Part shown: piece after piece, positions 36,937 through 45,420 of the stretch | Position numbering within the stretch: the stretch's first letter is position 1 | Layout: each line of letters opens with the position of its first letter | NCBI RefSeq assembly: GCF_000434895.1 | Contig: NZ_FR892793.1 | Location: forward strand, 1 to 64,000 | Length of the DNA stretch: 64,000 bases | Direction of reading: 5' to 3' | Source of the DNA: Phascolarctobacterium succinatutens CAG:287 | GTDB taxonomy: Bacteria; Bacillota; Negativicutes; Acidaminococcales; Acidaminococcaceae | Translations under genes and position numbers: made by a program | Notes under the pieces: generated by a model | Database searches by the model: none | What the model saw: the letters and a program-made list of their open reading frames with translations, nothing else | What the model was told of the DNA's origin: nothing

Positions 36937-37797
36937 ATGAGTACATTCACCAAGGTCCTGTTGGCCACAGATCTGTCCCCGCAGGCTGATAAATTGACCG
37001 AGTGTCTGTTTTGCTTATGCCCCGATACGGAAACGGAAGTGGTTTTGGCTCACGTCTTTGATGATGACGATGATGCCGACCCTGACGGTAGCAGCTTTAA
37101 AAAAGCGCGCAGCCGATTGGATGGGTATAAAAATGATATAGAGCAGGCAGGCTATGAAGAAATTTCCATTGTAACCCCGGCAGGCGAGCCCTGCGAAACC
37201 TTGAGCAGGCTGGCGGAAGAAAACGACGCTGACCTGATGCTGGTAGCATCTCACCGCAAGGGCTTTTTGAAGCGTGCGCTGATGGGCAGCACTACCTATG
37301 AGCTGGCACGGGCTACAATGATTCCCCTGCTGATTAATAAGGATGAGGAAGATGAGGTTACAGAAAATCTGCTGGATACTGTGCTGATACCGACCGATTT
37401 TTCCCGTAAATCCTTAGAAGCGCTGAACGTTATCCGTAGCTTGCGTGAATATGTAGGCAAGGTATTGTTTGTGCATGTTGTTGAGCATAGCAGAAACAAA
37501 CATGATTACAAGGAAAAATACGGCAGTGCCAAGATGTTTTTGCAAGAGCTGGTAGACGAAATGAAAATTTTCGGTATTGAAGCCGATTACCGCATTGCAC
37601 ATGGCGTAGCCTCCAGAAAAATTGCCGCTATCTGTGAGCGCGACAATGTCAGTCTGATTATGATGACTAAAACCGGTGCCGATATGACTAACGGTGATGA
37701 CTTGGGCAGCATCTCGGAAAACGTGGTCCTGAATTCTGATTGTGCGGTAATGCTGCTGCCGGCTGAAGACAGTGATGAGGAGGATACCTTCTCCTAA
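36937..37797 (+). CDS. Tandem universal stress protein
   Basis: 286 aa made of two USP domains (about 1-135 and 145-280). Each has the alpha/beta start (TKVLLATDLSPQA; LDTVLIPTDFSRKS). The first domain has VASHRKGFLKRALMGSTTYELARA, a G-x2-G-x9-G-[ST]-like ATP-binding stretch; the second has a shorter MMTKTGADM and SISENVVLNSDCAVMLLP. Tandem UspA proteins sense or buffer energy stress, but the precise role is unknown. It has AAAGGAG upstream and no partner gene. Confidence 0.88.
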   Translation: MSTFTKVLLATDLSPQADKLTECLFCLCPDTETEVVLAHVFDDDDDADPDGSSFKKARSRLDGYKNDIEQAGYEEISIVTPAGEPCETLSRLAEENDADLMLVASHRKGFLKRALMGSTTYELARATMIPLLINKDEEDEVTENLLDTVLIPTDFSRKSLEALNVIRSLREYVGKVLFVHVVEHSRNKHDYKEKYGSAKMFLQELVDEMKIFGIEADYRIAHGVASRKIAAICERDNVSLIMMTKTGADMTNGDDLGSISENVVLNSDCAVMLLPAEDSDEEDTFS

Positions 37798-37850
37798 ACT
37801 GCCGCAGAAGATTTTTTTGATGATTTTATAAAAATTTTTACAAAAAATGC

Positions 37851-37879
37851 TTGACTTTCATTAAAAATGCCAGTATAAT
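37851..37879 (+). promoter_or_regulatory. Promoter of tRNA-Ser
   Basis: TTGACT (37851-37856), 17-nt spacer, TATAAT (37874-37879), a strong sigma-A site about 75 bases before the mature tRNA. Confidence 0.8.
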
Positions 37880-37953
37880 ACTACTTGCAGTTATGTTGAC
37901 TGCGGGTACGTATTGTGCTGGCAAATTGAAAATAGTTTAAAGTTTTCAACCTT

Positions 37954-38043
37954 GGAGAGATGACCGAGTGGTTGAAGGTGCACGCCTGGAAAGCGTGTGT
38001 ACGGGAAACCGTACCGAGGGTTCGAATCCCTCTCTCTCCGCCA
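37954..38043 (+). tRNA. tRNA-Ser (anticodon GGA)
   Basis: A 90-base class II tRNA. Acceptor arms GGAGAGA (37954-37960) and TCTCTCC (38033-38039) pair perfectly, with G discriminator and an encoded CCA at 38041-38043. The anticodon stem CACGC/GCGTG encloses CTGGAAA, giving anticodon GGA at 37988-37990, which reads TCC and TCT. The long variable arm (GTACGGGAAACCGTAC region) is typical for serine, and the T-arm holds GGTTCGAATCC. Confidence 0.97.
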
Positions 38044-38054
38044 CTTAAAAATCT

Positions 38055-38075
38055 GCCGCACTGAGCGGCTTTTTT
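38055..38075 (+). terminator. Terminator after tRNA-Ser
   Basis: GCCGC (38055-38059), ACTGA-type loop, GCGGC (38065-38069), then six T. Confidence 0.75.
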
Positions 38076-38098
38076 AATAAAATCATATAGCTTGTTTC

Positions 38099-38226
38099 TC
38101 TGTAGGATCGTAGAGCCGGGTCCTGCGCAATGGGAGCCTGTGAACCAGGTCAGGTCCGGAAGGAAGCAGCCTTAAGCGGATACTTTCATGTGCCGTGGGG
38201 AAGCCCGTCTTTGCGGTCCTACAGGG
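38099..38226 (+). ncRNA. ffs: Signal recognition particle RNA (4.5S/small type)
   Basis: The universally conserved SRP domain IV core is visible: AGGTCAGGTCCGGAAGG from about 38147, continuing AAGCAGCC. Outer pairing CTGTAGGA (near 38100) with TCCTACAG (near 38218-38225) closes the molecule. Ends are approximate, from the outer stem; a terminator follows. It binds Ffh and targets membrane proteins to the translocon. Confidence 0.93.
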
Positions 38227-38240
38227 AAATAAACGAAGAA

Positions 38241-38269
38241 AATCCGTCGCATGTGCGACGGATTTTTTT
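38241..38269 (+). terminator. Terminator after the SRP RNA
   Basis: AATCCGTCGC (38241-38250) pairs perfectly with GCGACGGATT (38255-38264), then a T-run. Its A-rich left flank lets it also serve the convergent reductase gene. Confidence 0.85.
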
Positions 38270-38278
38270 GTGCTGCGC

Positions 38279-39847
38279 TTATTTGCTGAGCAGCTCGATT
38301 TTTTTCATATAGGGAGCAACGATAGTAGCGATGGCCTGAGGATTTGCTGCCTGCCAGGCGGCAAAGTCCAGCCCGCTTTGGGCGATATGCTTGCCGATTT
38401 CCAAAAGCACGAAGGGGATATCTTCGGCGAGCAGTGTGCCTGCTTCTTCCCCTAGGCGTTCGCTGCCCTGCAGTGAGCAGCCGTTGATGTACATAGTGAA
38501 GGCTGGGTGTGCTGTGCCCTTGATGACCTTAACTGTACCGCGGAAGCCGAGTTCGCCTATTTGGTGGGTGCCGCAGCTGGAAGGACAGCCGGAAATATAA
38601 ATCTGCGGCAGAGCATCACTGGCGGCGTACTGCGTAGCCATTTCTTCGAAGCAGCTTGTCAGCAGGCTTTGGGAATCTCCCATGCCCATCTGGCAGACGG
38701 TGGAGCCGATGCAGGCCACGCTGCTTGTGAAGGCATTATAGGCTGTGTCAGGCGTGAGCGACATTACCTTTGCTGCTTCGGGAGCAGTGAGGTTGATAAT
38801 ATAGACGCTTTGGTCGGGTGCAAGACGCAGCTCGGCGGCTTTAATGTTCTGCAGATAATCGGCCAGGGCGAGGAAGCTTTCGATTTTGGGCAGTCCTGCC
38901 TGTGGATGATAATTGACAGCGTAAAGACCGGGCTGCTTCTGTGAGGTAATGCGGAAGCCGGTGATGAGCTTGAAGTCGCGCTTGGTGATTTTTGTTGCCT
39001 CAGGCTGCAAATCAAGACCGCCTTCCTGCAGTGCCTGCAGGAGGCGTTCGCTGTAGGCTGCCTTGTAAGCGGCTTCGCCGCCTAAAAGCTCAGGCAGATA
39101 ACGGGTGCGTGATTTGGATCTTTGCGTATAGGTACCGCATTCGCGGAAGGTGGCGAGCATTGCTTTAATATGATACAAGATTTTTTCGGGAGCAACAGCC
39201 TCGGCCATTTTTATACCTATGCAGGGAGCAGGGCCGAGTCCACCGGCGCTGTAGACATCGAAGCGACCGTCGGGACGGGCGGCGAAGCCTAAATCGCGCA
39301 TGGTAGCGTGCGTAAGATTTTGCGGTGAATTGGAAAAGCCGGTCTTTAATTTGCGTGGCAGCTTGCCGTCGGGAATAGTTGCAACAAGATATTGCGCCGC
39401 TGCTTCAGCGTAAGGAAGCACGTCAAAATATTCCTCGCGCTCCACACCGCTTAAGGGTGAGCAGAGCACATTACCGGGATAGTCACCGCCGCAGCCGAAG
39501 GGGATGATATCCGCGTCCAGGCATTGCTCCAAAATTTCAGCGGCAGCCTCGGCGCTGAGATCATGCAGCTGTATAGTCTGCCCGGTTGTGAAATGAATGC
39601 GGCTGATGTTATATTTGCGGATTATCTCGGCGATGAAGGCCAGTTTTTCCGCAGTGATGCGTCCTGCGCTGCAGCGCAGGCGCAGCATGTTGCTTTTGCC
39701 GTCGCGCTGGGCAAAGCTGCCGAAGTAACCGGAAAACTCCTTGTAGGCAATTTTGCCGATTTTTTCGTTATGATAGTCGGCAGTCTGTCCGGCAAATTCC
39801 GGCAGCTGCCTGCGCAGGAAATCTTTATCAATTTCGGGTATAGTCAT
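38279..39847 (-). CDS. Ferredoxin-dependent sulfite/nitrite reductase-like protein
   Basis: 522 aa, a sirohaem and 4Fe-4S protein of the NirA/SiR family that carries out six-electron reductions of sulfite or nitrite. Repeated halves are visible (ferredoxin-like domains with RLRCSAGRIT and RIHFTTGQTIQLHDL; later LRLAPDQSVYIINL). Cluster ligands appear as CIGSTVC (about residue 377-383) and GCPSSCG (about 419-423), a C-x5-C and C-x3-C arrangement. The ATG at 39847 follows AAGGGAGG. No sirohaem or nitrogen-assimilation gene is adjacent. Sulfite or nitrite as substrate cannot be decided by eye. Confidence 0.85.
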   Translation of the reverse strand: MTIPEIDKDFLRRQLPEFAGQTADYHNEKIGKIAYKEFSGYFGSFAQRDGKSNMLRLRCSAGRITAEKLAFIAEIIRKYNISRIHFTTGQTIQLHDLSAEAAAEILEQCLDADIIPFGCGGDYPGNVLCSPLSGVEREEYFDVLPYAEAAAQYLVATIPDGKLPRKLKTGFSNSPQNLTHATMRDLGFAARPDGRFDVYSAGGLGPAPCIGIKMAEAVAPEKILYHIKAMLATFRECGTYTQRSKSRTRYLPELLGGEAAYKAAYSERLLQALQEGGLDLQPEATKITKRDFKLITGFRITSQKQPGLYAVNYHPQAGLPKIESFLALADYLQNIKAAELRLAPDQSVYIINLTAPEAAKVMSLTPDTAYNAFTSSVACIGSTVCQMGMGDSQSLLTSCFEEMATQYAASDALPQIYISGCPSSCGTHQIGELGFRGTVKVIKGTAHPAFTMYINGCSLQGSERLGEEAGTLLAEDIPFVLLEIGKHIAQSGLDFAAWQAANPQAIATIVAPYMKKIELLSK

Positions 39848-40014
39848 GACTGTAGCCTCCCTTTTTAAATTGCTGAAGATATTATATAATACTTTGGTGT
39901 ATTAGTAAAATATTTATTTCAACGTGATTTTGGGACTACAAAACTTCAATTTACATTTCAGGCTATTTTGAGTATAATAATTATGTATGTAATAAATTCC
40001 GGGGAGGTGCAGTG

Positions 40015-41820
40015 ATGGCTTATGTAGCATTATACCGCCAGTGGCGTCCGCAGGATTTTGACGCTCTTGTGGGACAAAAGGCTGTGAAAACAACCTTGAA
40101 AAATGCTTTGGCAAGCGGTAAAATTGCTCACGCCTATTTGTTTTCCGGTCCACGCGGCACCGGTAAGACCAGTATGGCGCGTATTCTGGCCAAGGCCCTG
40201 AATTGCGAGCAGGGGCCGACTGCCGAGCCCTGCGGCCAATGCGGCAACTGTCAGCGCATTGTACAGGGAACCTCTCTGGATGTAATTGAAATTGACGCTG
40301 CGTCCAATACCAGCGTAGATAATATCCGTGATCTGCGCGAGCAGGTAGCCTTTACACCTGCCGAAAGCCGTTATAAGGTTTATATTATCGACGAGGTGCA
40401 CATGCTTTCTACCGGAGCTTTCAATGCTTTGCTGAAGACATTGGAGGAGCCGCCGGCACACGCTGTATTTATTCTGGCGACTACGGACCCGCAGAAGGTG
40501 CCTGCAACGATTCAGTCGCGCTGTCAGCGCTTTGAATTCCGCAGGGTAACGGTAGACGAAATTGCGGAGCATCTGGCCATGGTAGCCGCTGGCAGTGGCA
40601 TTGAGGCAGATGCGGACGCGCTGCGCTTAATAGCGATTCAGGCTGAGGGCGGTATGCGTGATGCGCTGAGCCTGCTGGACCAGTGTGGTGTCATGGCCAA
40701 GCGCGTTACTGTTGCTACCGTGCGCGAGGTACTGGGCATCGTAGGGCGTGAAGCGCTGCACGAGCTGACAGGAGCAATAGGCCGCAGACAGCTGCCGCAG
40801 GCGCTGGCTACGCTGAATCTGCTGCTGGAGCAGGGTAAGGATGTCAAGCAGGTGCTTACGGAGCTGATAGAGTATTTGCGGGCGCTGGTGCTTTATCTGG
40901 CTGTGCCTGACTATGAAGAAATTTATCTGACGGATACCAAAGAAGCGCTGGCAGAGCTGGCGCCGTTATTTGGGCGTGATCGCTTGCTGGCGGCGGAAGA
41001 AAGACTGCATAGTGCTATTCAGGAGCTGCGCGGCTCAATGCGTCCGCGCATCACTGCGGAGCTGTGCTTATTGGATTTGTGCCGCGTAGAGGGCAGCACA
41101 TTGGCTGCTTTGTCGGCAAGGATAGAACAGCTGGAGCGTCAGCTGGCAGGCGGTGTGATGCCTGTTTATCAGCAGGCTCCGGTTAATGCTCAGCCTGTGC
41201 CTGCTGTGGCAGTGCAGCAGCAAGCTGCACAGGAACATGCAGCGCCGGCAGCGCAGCAGACACCTGCGGCAGAGCCTATGCAGGCAGCAAAACCTGCTCC
41301 TGCTAAGAAGCCGGTAGCTAAAGCGCAGCCTGCTGCCGATACGCTGGCTGCAGCGGTGAACGCCGCTCCTAAGCCTAAAAGTGCCAGAGTGCAGCAGACA
41401 GAGGAATATGCCGGTGATTTTGCCGCCGGTGAGGATTTCTGGAAGCAGGCTCTGGAGATTATGAAGGCTGAAAAGAAGAACTCGATGGTGTCCTGTGCTA
41501 AAAACGGCAGAGTCTTCAGCTTTGCCAATAATATTCTGCAGGTGGCCTTTAAGGCGCCCTTCCTTGCGGACAGAATGAACAAGGATGACTATCGCGGTGC
41601 CTTTGAAGAGGTTCTGCTGCGTCTGGCAAGACGTGAAATCAGACTGGAGGCTGTGATTGAGGGCAAGGCTAAGCTGCCGCAAAAGCCTGTAAAGCAGCAG
41701 GAGGTGCAGCAATCGCCCGAAAGCGAAACGCAAAATCTGCAGGCAGCGCAGCTGCCGGAAAACCTGCGCAAGGCATTTAATGCCTTAGGCGGCAGTGTAA
41801 CGGATATATCAGACCAATGA
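40015..41820 (+). CDS. dnaX: DNA polymerase III subunits gamma/tau
   Basis: 601 aa from the ATG at 40015, seven bases after GGGGAGG; the GTG at 40012 is too close. It is the clamp-loader ATPase that links the polymerases at the fork. The ATPase part has GPRGTGKTSMARILAKALNC (Walker A), a zinc-binding Cys group (CEQGPTAEPCGQCGNC), VYIIDEVHMLS (Walker B) and LATTDPQKVPATIQSRCQRF (sensor 1 and Arg finger). An Ala/Pro/Gln-rich linker (about 385-470) precedes the C-terminal tau-type domain. ybaB and recR follow, the classic dnaX-ybaB-recR order. Confidence 0.96.
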   Translation: MAYVALYRQWRPQDFDALVGQKAVKTTLKNALASGKIAHAYLFSGPRGTGKTSMARILAKALNCEQGPTAEPCGQCGNCQRIVQGTSLDVIEIDAASNTSVDNIRDLREQVAFTPAESRYKVYIIDEVHMLSTGAFNALLKTLEEPPAHAVFILATTDPQKVPATIQSRCQRFEFRRVTVDEIAEHLAMVAAGSGIEADADALRLIAIQAEGGMRDALSLLDQCGVMAKRVTVATVREVLGIVGREALHELTGAIGRRQLPQALATLNLLLEQGKDVKQVLTELIEYLRALVLYLAVPDYEEIYLTDTKEALAELAPLFGRDRLLAAEERLHSAIQELRGSMRPRITAELCLLDLCRVEGSTLAALSARIEQLERQLAGGVMPVYQQAPVNAQPVPAVAVQQQAAQEHAAPAAQQTPAAEPMQAAKPAPAKKPVAKAQPAADTLAAAVNAAPKPKSARVQQTEEYAGDFAAGEDFWKQALEIMKAEKKNSMVSCAKNGRVFSFANNILQVAFKAPFLADRMNKDDYRGAFEEVLLRLARREIRLEAVIEGKAKLPQKPVKQQEVQQSPESETQNLQAAQLPENLRKAFNALGGSVTDISDQ

Positions 41821-41906
41821 AACTAAATTGAGACTAGCAGGTCTTGGCTTATGTTTCTGAGAATATATAATATCAATATATGTAAATATCAAGGAGGAAT
41901 TTAATT

Positions 41907-42233
41907 ATGTTTCCAGGTGGCATGGGTAATATGCAGGCAATGATGAAAAAGGTACAAAAAATGCAGTCCGATATGGCGAAAATGCAGGAGGATCTTAAAA
42001 GCCGTACTGTAGAAACTTCTGTTGGCGGCGGTGCTGTAACCGTTGTTGTCAGCGGTAAAAAAGAACTGAAATCCATCAAAATCAATCCGACCGCTGCAGA
42101 TCCCGAGGATGTAGAAATGCTGGAGGATATGATTCTGACAGCTGTCAATGACGCTATGAAGCAGATTGACGAGCTGACCGAAAAAGAAATGGCTAAGGTT
42201 ACCGGCGGTATGAAGCTGCCTGGCATGTTCTAA
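41907..42233 (+). CDS. YbaB/EbfC nucleoid-associated protein
   Basis: 108 aa. YbaB proteins form dimers that bind DNA and are nearly always encoded between dnaX and recR, as here. Visible features are the N-terminal MGNMQAMMKKVQKMQSDMAK coil, the VSGKKELKSIKINP strand and the LEDMILTAVNDAM helix. The ribosome-binding site is AAGGAGG. Its end is four bases from the recR start. Confidence 0.95.
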   Translation: MFPGGMGNMQAMMKKVQKMQSDMAKMQEDLKSRTVETSVGGGAVTVVVSGKKELKSIKINPTAADPEDVEMLEDMILTAVNDAMKQIDELTEKEMAKVTGGMKLPGMF

Positions 42234-42237
42234 GCTG

Positions 42238-42837
42238 ATGGCAAGAATGATCAGGCCGCTGGCTAATTTATATGAGCAGCTCAGGCGTTTGCCGGGCATT
42301 GGTTCGAAAACAGCTATGCGACTGGCCTATCATGTGATTGACATGCCTGCGGAGGATGTGAAGCAGCTGGCGGCGGCTCTGAGCGGCGCCAAGGAGCAGA
42401 TTCACTACTGCAGCCGCTGCTTTAATCTTACTGACAGCGATGTATGCGAGATTTGCCGTGACAGCTCGCGCGACAGCTTTACTATCTGTGTAGTGGAGCA
42501 GCCGCAGGATATTGCGGCGATGGAGCGCAGTCATGGCTATCACGGATTGTATCATGTGCTGCATGGTGTGCTGTCACCGCTGGATGGTATTGGTCCGGAA
42601 AAGCTGCGCATCAGAGAGCTGCTCTTGCGTTTGCAGCAGGAATCAGTCAGTGAAATTATTATTGCAACCAACTCAGATGTAGAGGGCGAGGCGACTGCTA
42701 CCTATCTGGCGCAGCTGCTGAAGCCTGTAGGAATAACCGTCAGCCGTATTGCTCATGGCCTGCCGATGGGCGGCGATTTGGAATATGCTGACGAAATAAC
42801 CTTGTCTAAGGCGCTGGAAAACAGGCGCAAGATGTAG
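42238..42837 (+). CDS. recR: Recombination protein RecR
   Basis: 199 aa, typical length. RecR acts with RecF and RecO to load RecA at gaps. It has an N-terminal helix-hairpin-helix (RLPGIGSKTAMRLAYH), a four-Cys zinc finger (CSRCFNLTDSDVCEIC), a Toprim domain (ICVVEQPQDIAAMER, then YHVLHGVLSPLDGIGPEKL), and the C-terminal EIIIATNSDVEGEATATYL with SRIAHGLPMGGDLEYADE. It is tightly coupled to ybaB. Confidence 0.97.
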   Translation: MARMIRPLANLYEQLRRLPGIGSKTAMRLAYHVIDMPAEDVKQLAAALSGAKEQIHYCSRCFNLTDSDVCEICRDSSRDSFTICVVEQPQDIAAMERSHGYHGLYHVLHGVLSPLDGIGPEKLRIRELLLRLQQESVSEIIIATNSDVEGEATATYLAQLLKPVGITVSRIAHGLPMGGDLEYADEITLSKALENRRKM

Positions 42838-42859
42838 AAAGGACTGGCGTTATTTATTT

Positions 42860-43132
42860 ATGGAACTTAATGCTATTTTGTCACCGCTTGGTGCTTTTGG
42901 ACCGATGATTGCTGGCGTACTGTTGCTTTTAGTAATAGTAAAGCTGCTGTCGATGCCCTTCAAGCTGGTGTGGAATGGTCTCTGCGGCGCTTTGCTGCTG
43001 TGGTTTATCAATGTAGTAGGCTCGTTGGCGGGCTTTACCATGAAGATTACGGTTATCAAGGCTTTGATTGCCGGCTTCTTCGGTGTTCCCGGTGCTCTTG
43101 CCGTAGTGCTGTATGAGCTTTTAGTTAAATAA
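42860..43132 (+). CDS. BofA-family membrane protein
   Basis: 90 aa with two or three hydrophobic helices. The Asn-containing helix GALLLWFINVVGSLAG and the ending TVIKALIAGFFGVPGALAVVLYELL match BofA, which in Bacillus inhibits the pro-sigma-K protease during sporulation. In Firmicutes bofA commonly follows recR, as here. In a Negativicute it may be a remnant of a sporulating ancestor. Confidence 0.85.
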   Translation: MELNAILSPLGAFGPMIAGVLLLLVIVKLLSMPFKLVWNGLCGALLLWFINVVGSLAGFTMKITVIKALIAGFFGVPGALAVVLYELLVK

Positions 43133-43145
43133 GATAATTTGCTTT

Positions 43146-43176
43146 TACCCCTGCACGTTGCTGCAGGGGTATTTTT
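43146..43176 (+). terminator. Terminator of the dnaX-ybaB-recR-bofA operon
   Basis: TACCCCTGCA (43146-43155) pairs with TGCAGGGGTA (43162-43171), followed by five T. Confidence 0.9.
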
Positions 43177-43207
43177 ATGCGCTTCGACGGGATAATCGTA
43201 AATAATA

Positions 43208-43267
43208 TTGTATACACGGCAATAATACTGTATACAATCGGACTTTTCTCTGATAAGTTGTTATAAT
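43208..43267 (+). promoter_or_regulatory. Symporter promoter with two TGTATACA operators
   Basis: TTGTATACA (43208-43216) and CTGTATACAA (43228-43237) lie 20 nt apart, i.e. on the same DNA face. A -10 TATAAT is at 43262-43267 with a poor -35 (CGGACT, 43239-43244) next to the second operator. The weak -35 suggests activation by the bound protein. Confidence 0.6.
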
Positions 43268-43310
43268 TAGCTTAACAGTTTTTTTACTTAATTATCTGGG
43301 GGTTGTAAAA

Positions 43311-44528
43311 ATGAATTTATCTACAAAAATTTTAATCGGCCTTGCGCTTGGTATTATTGCAGGCCTGGAGCTGGGTGCTGAAGGCGCCGGCTTCGCCAAG
43401 ACCTGGATTGGTCCTCTGGGAACAATTTTCATGAACATGATCAAAATGGTTATCGTACCGCTGGTATTCTCCAGCCTGGTAATTGGTGTCACCAGCCTTG
43501 GTGATATCAAAAAGGTAGGCCGTATCGGTGTAAAAACTGTAGCGTACTATCTGGTAACCACTGCTTTTGCTATCGTTATCGGTCTGGCAATCGGTACCAT
43601 CATGCAGCCGGGTGTTGGCCTGCATATGGCTGCTGATACCGCGAAGGTTGCTGCTAAGGCTGCACCGCCTATTTCCAAGGTTATCATTGACATTTTCCCG
43701 ACTAACCCGCTGGAAGCTATGGTTAAAGCCAACATGCTGCAAATTATCGTTTTCTCTCTCTTCGTTGGCGCTGGTATCACCGTTGTCGGTGAAAAGGCTA
43801 ACGCTCTGAAGCACACCATCGATGGTCTGGCTGAGGTTTCCTACAAAATCGTTGGCATGATCATGGCTGTTGCTCCGATTGGTGTTTTCGGTCTGATTAC
43901 TCCGGTAGTTGCATCTAACGGTCCTTCCGTACTGTTGCCGCTGCTGAAGGTTGTTATTGCTGTATATCTTGCTTGCCTCCTGCATGCAGTTCTCGTTTAT
44001 GGCTCTATGATCAAATTCCTTGCAGGCATGGGCTTCATCCAATTCATTAAGGGTATTGCTCCGGCATCCCTGATGGCTTTCAGCTCCTGCTCCTCCGGTG
44101 GTACTCTGCCGCTGACCATGAGCTGTGCTCAAAAAATGGGCGCTTCCAAAGAAGTTTCCAGCTTCGTTCTGCCGTTGGGCGCAACCATCAACATGGATGG
44201 TACTGCTGCTTATCAGGGTGTATGCGCACTGTTCATTGCTCAACTGTACGGCATTGACCTCACCGCTTCCCAATACATGACCATTATCGTTACCGGTACT
44301 TTGGCTTCTATCGGTACTGCAGGTGTTCCGGGCGCAGGCTTCATCATGTTGACCATGATTCTGACTAGCCTTGGTCTGCCGCTGGAAGGCTCTGCTCTTA
44401 TCGCAGGTATCGACCGTATCCTGGATATGCCGCGTACCTCTGTTAACATCACCGGCGATGCTGCTGTAACTCTGCTGGTTGACAAGAGCGAAAAAAAGCA
44501 TGCAGAAGCTGAAGCTCCTCTGTATTAA
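43311..44528 (+). CDS. Dicarboxylate/amino acid:cation symporter (DAACS/SDF family)
   Basis: 405 aa with the GltPh-type fold (eight helices plus two re-entrant hairpins). Substrate: glutamate, aspartate, succinate or fumarate, with Na+ or H+. Signatures are the Ser-rich hairpin HP1 FSSCSSGGTLPLTM, the NMDGTA motif in helix 7, the TVTGTLASIGTAGVPGAG-like HP2, and the DRILDMPRTSVNITGD helix 8 (Asp and Arg for amino-group or carboxylate contact). Codon use is highly optimised. It has its own regulated promoter. In this group dicarboxylates are plausible main energy sources. Confidence 0.92.
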   Translation: MNLSTKILIGLALGIIAGLELGAEGAGFAKTWIGPLGTIFMNMIKMVIVPLVFSSLVIGVTSLGDIKKVGRIGVKTVAYYLVTTAFAIVIGLAIGTIMQPGVGLHMAADTAKVAAKAAPPISKVIIDIFPTNPLEAMVKANMLQIIVFSLFVGAGITVVGEKANALKHTIDGLAEVSYKIVGMIMAVAPIGVFGLITPVVASNGPSVLLPLLKVVIAVYLACLLHAVLVYGSMIKFLAGMGFIQFIKGIAPASLMAFSSCSSGGTLPLTMSCAQKMGASKEVSSFVLPLGATINMDGTAAYQGVCALFIAQLYGIDLTASQYMTIIVTGTLASIGTAGVPGAGFIMLTMILTSLGLPLEGSALIAGIDRILDMPRTSVNITGDAAVTLLVDKSEKKHAEAEAPLY

Positions 44529-44549
44529 TTAAAATCTGTCTTTCCCTTG

Positions 44550-44584
44550 GCGTCAGCTGCATTAGCGGCTGGCGCTTTCCTTTT
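44550..44584 (+). terminator. Terminator after the symporter gene
   Basis: GCGTCAGC (44550-44557) pairs with GCTGGCGC (44568-44575) with one G-U pair; a T-rich run follows. Confidence 0.65.
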
Positions 44585-44740
44585 ATGCAGAAATATAGTG
44601 TTTAAAGTGCATTTTTCAAGGATTGTTACCTGGATTTTACAGCTTAGTTACATTTGTTGGCAGGAAAAAACTTTTGCTGCGCAGAAATTTATAAATACTA
44701 TTTAATTTTGCAGGCAAAGGTGTTAAAATAAGGTGTTATT

Positions 44741-45406
44741 ATGAATGAGATGGAAAAATTACAGTATGTATTGTTTGAGCGACTGCACCGTCGTGCTCCT
44801 GGCATTGATAAGCTGGACCGTTTGTGGGACGCTGCTGTGCTGCTGCCCTTAGTGCGTACTCCAGAAGGCATAAGTGTGCTTTTTGAAGAGCGGGCGCATA
44901 CGCTGCGCAGTCAGCCGGGTGAAATATGCTTCCCTGGCGGTAAGTACGAATGTGCGGATAACAGTTTCCGCAATACCGCAGTGCGCGAAACCTGTGAGGA
45001 GCTTGGCCTGCAGCCGGAGAATATCACCATCTGCGGTGAACTGGATTGTCTGGTAACGCATAACGGACCGATTATCCACCCCTTTGTTGGTCTGATTGAT
45101 GATATCAGCAAGATTACGTACAGCAAGAGTGAGGTGGAGCGCATCTTTACTGTGCCGCTAAAGGTGCTTTTGGAGCAAAAGCCGCGGCGTGGCTCTGTAC
45201 AGCTGGCAGATCATCCGGGTGATGATTTCCCATTTGACCTGGTGCCGCAGCGCAAGCGTGGCTGGCGCATGAACAAATCCTACTATGTGTATTTTTACCT
45301 GTATGAGGATAAGGTTATCTGGGGCCTGACTGCACGCATGCTGTATGCTTTCCTGTACCGCAGCCGCAAGGAGCTGACGGAATATCTGGCAGAAGAAATT
45401 GATTGA
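44741..45406 (+). CDS. CoA pyrophosphatase-type Nudix hydrolase (UPF0035)
   Basis: 221 aa. The Nudix box is recognisable, GGKYECADNSFRNTAVRETC then EELGL, preceded by HTLRSQPGEICFPGG, the extra LR-x2-GE-x2-FPGG motif that marks the CoA pyrophosphatase (NudL-like) branch. The enzyme would split CoA into phosphopantetheine and ADP or AMP derivatives. The first Nudix Glu is replaced by Asp (Asp in ECAD), as usual in this branch. The gene ends at 45406, 14 bases before the LCP protein start. Confidence 0.82.
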   Translation: MNEMEKLQYVLFERLHRRAPGIDKLDRLWDAAVLLPLVRTPEGISVLFEERAHTLRSQPGEICFPGGKYECADNSFRNTAVRETCEELGLQPENITICGELDCLVTHNGPIIHPFVGLIDDISKITYSKSEVERIFTVPLKVLLEQKPRRGSVQLADHPGDDFPFDLVPQRKRGWRMNKSYYVYFYLYEDKVIWGLTARMLYAFLYRSRKELTEYLAEEID

Positions 45407-45420
45407 GAGGTTATATAAGG

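Noticed and set aside
41400..41520. Programmed frameshift in dnaX
   Set aside because: No A-rich slippery run followed by a hairpin was found at a position that would give a gamma subunit.
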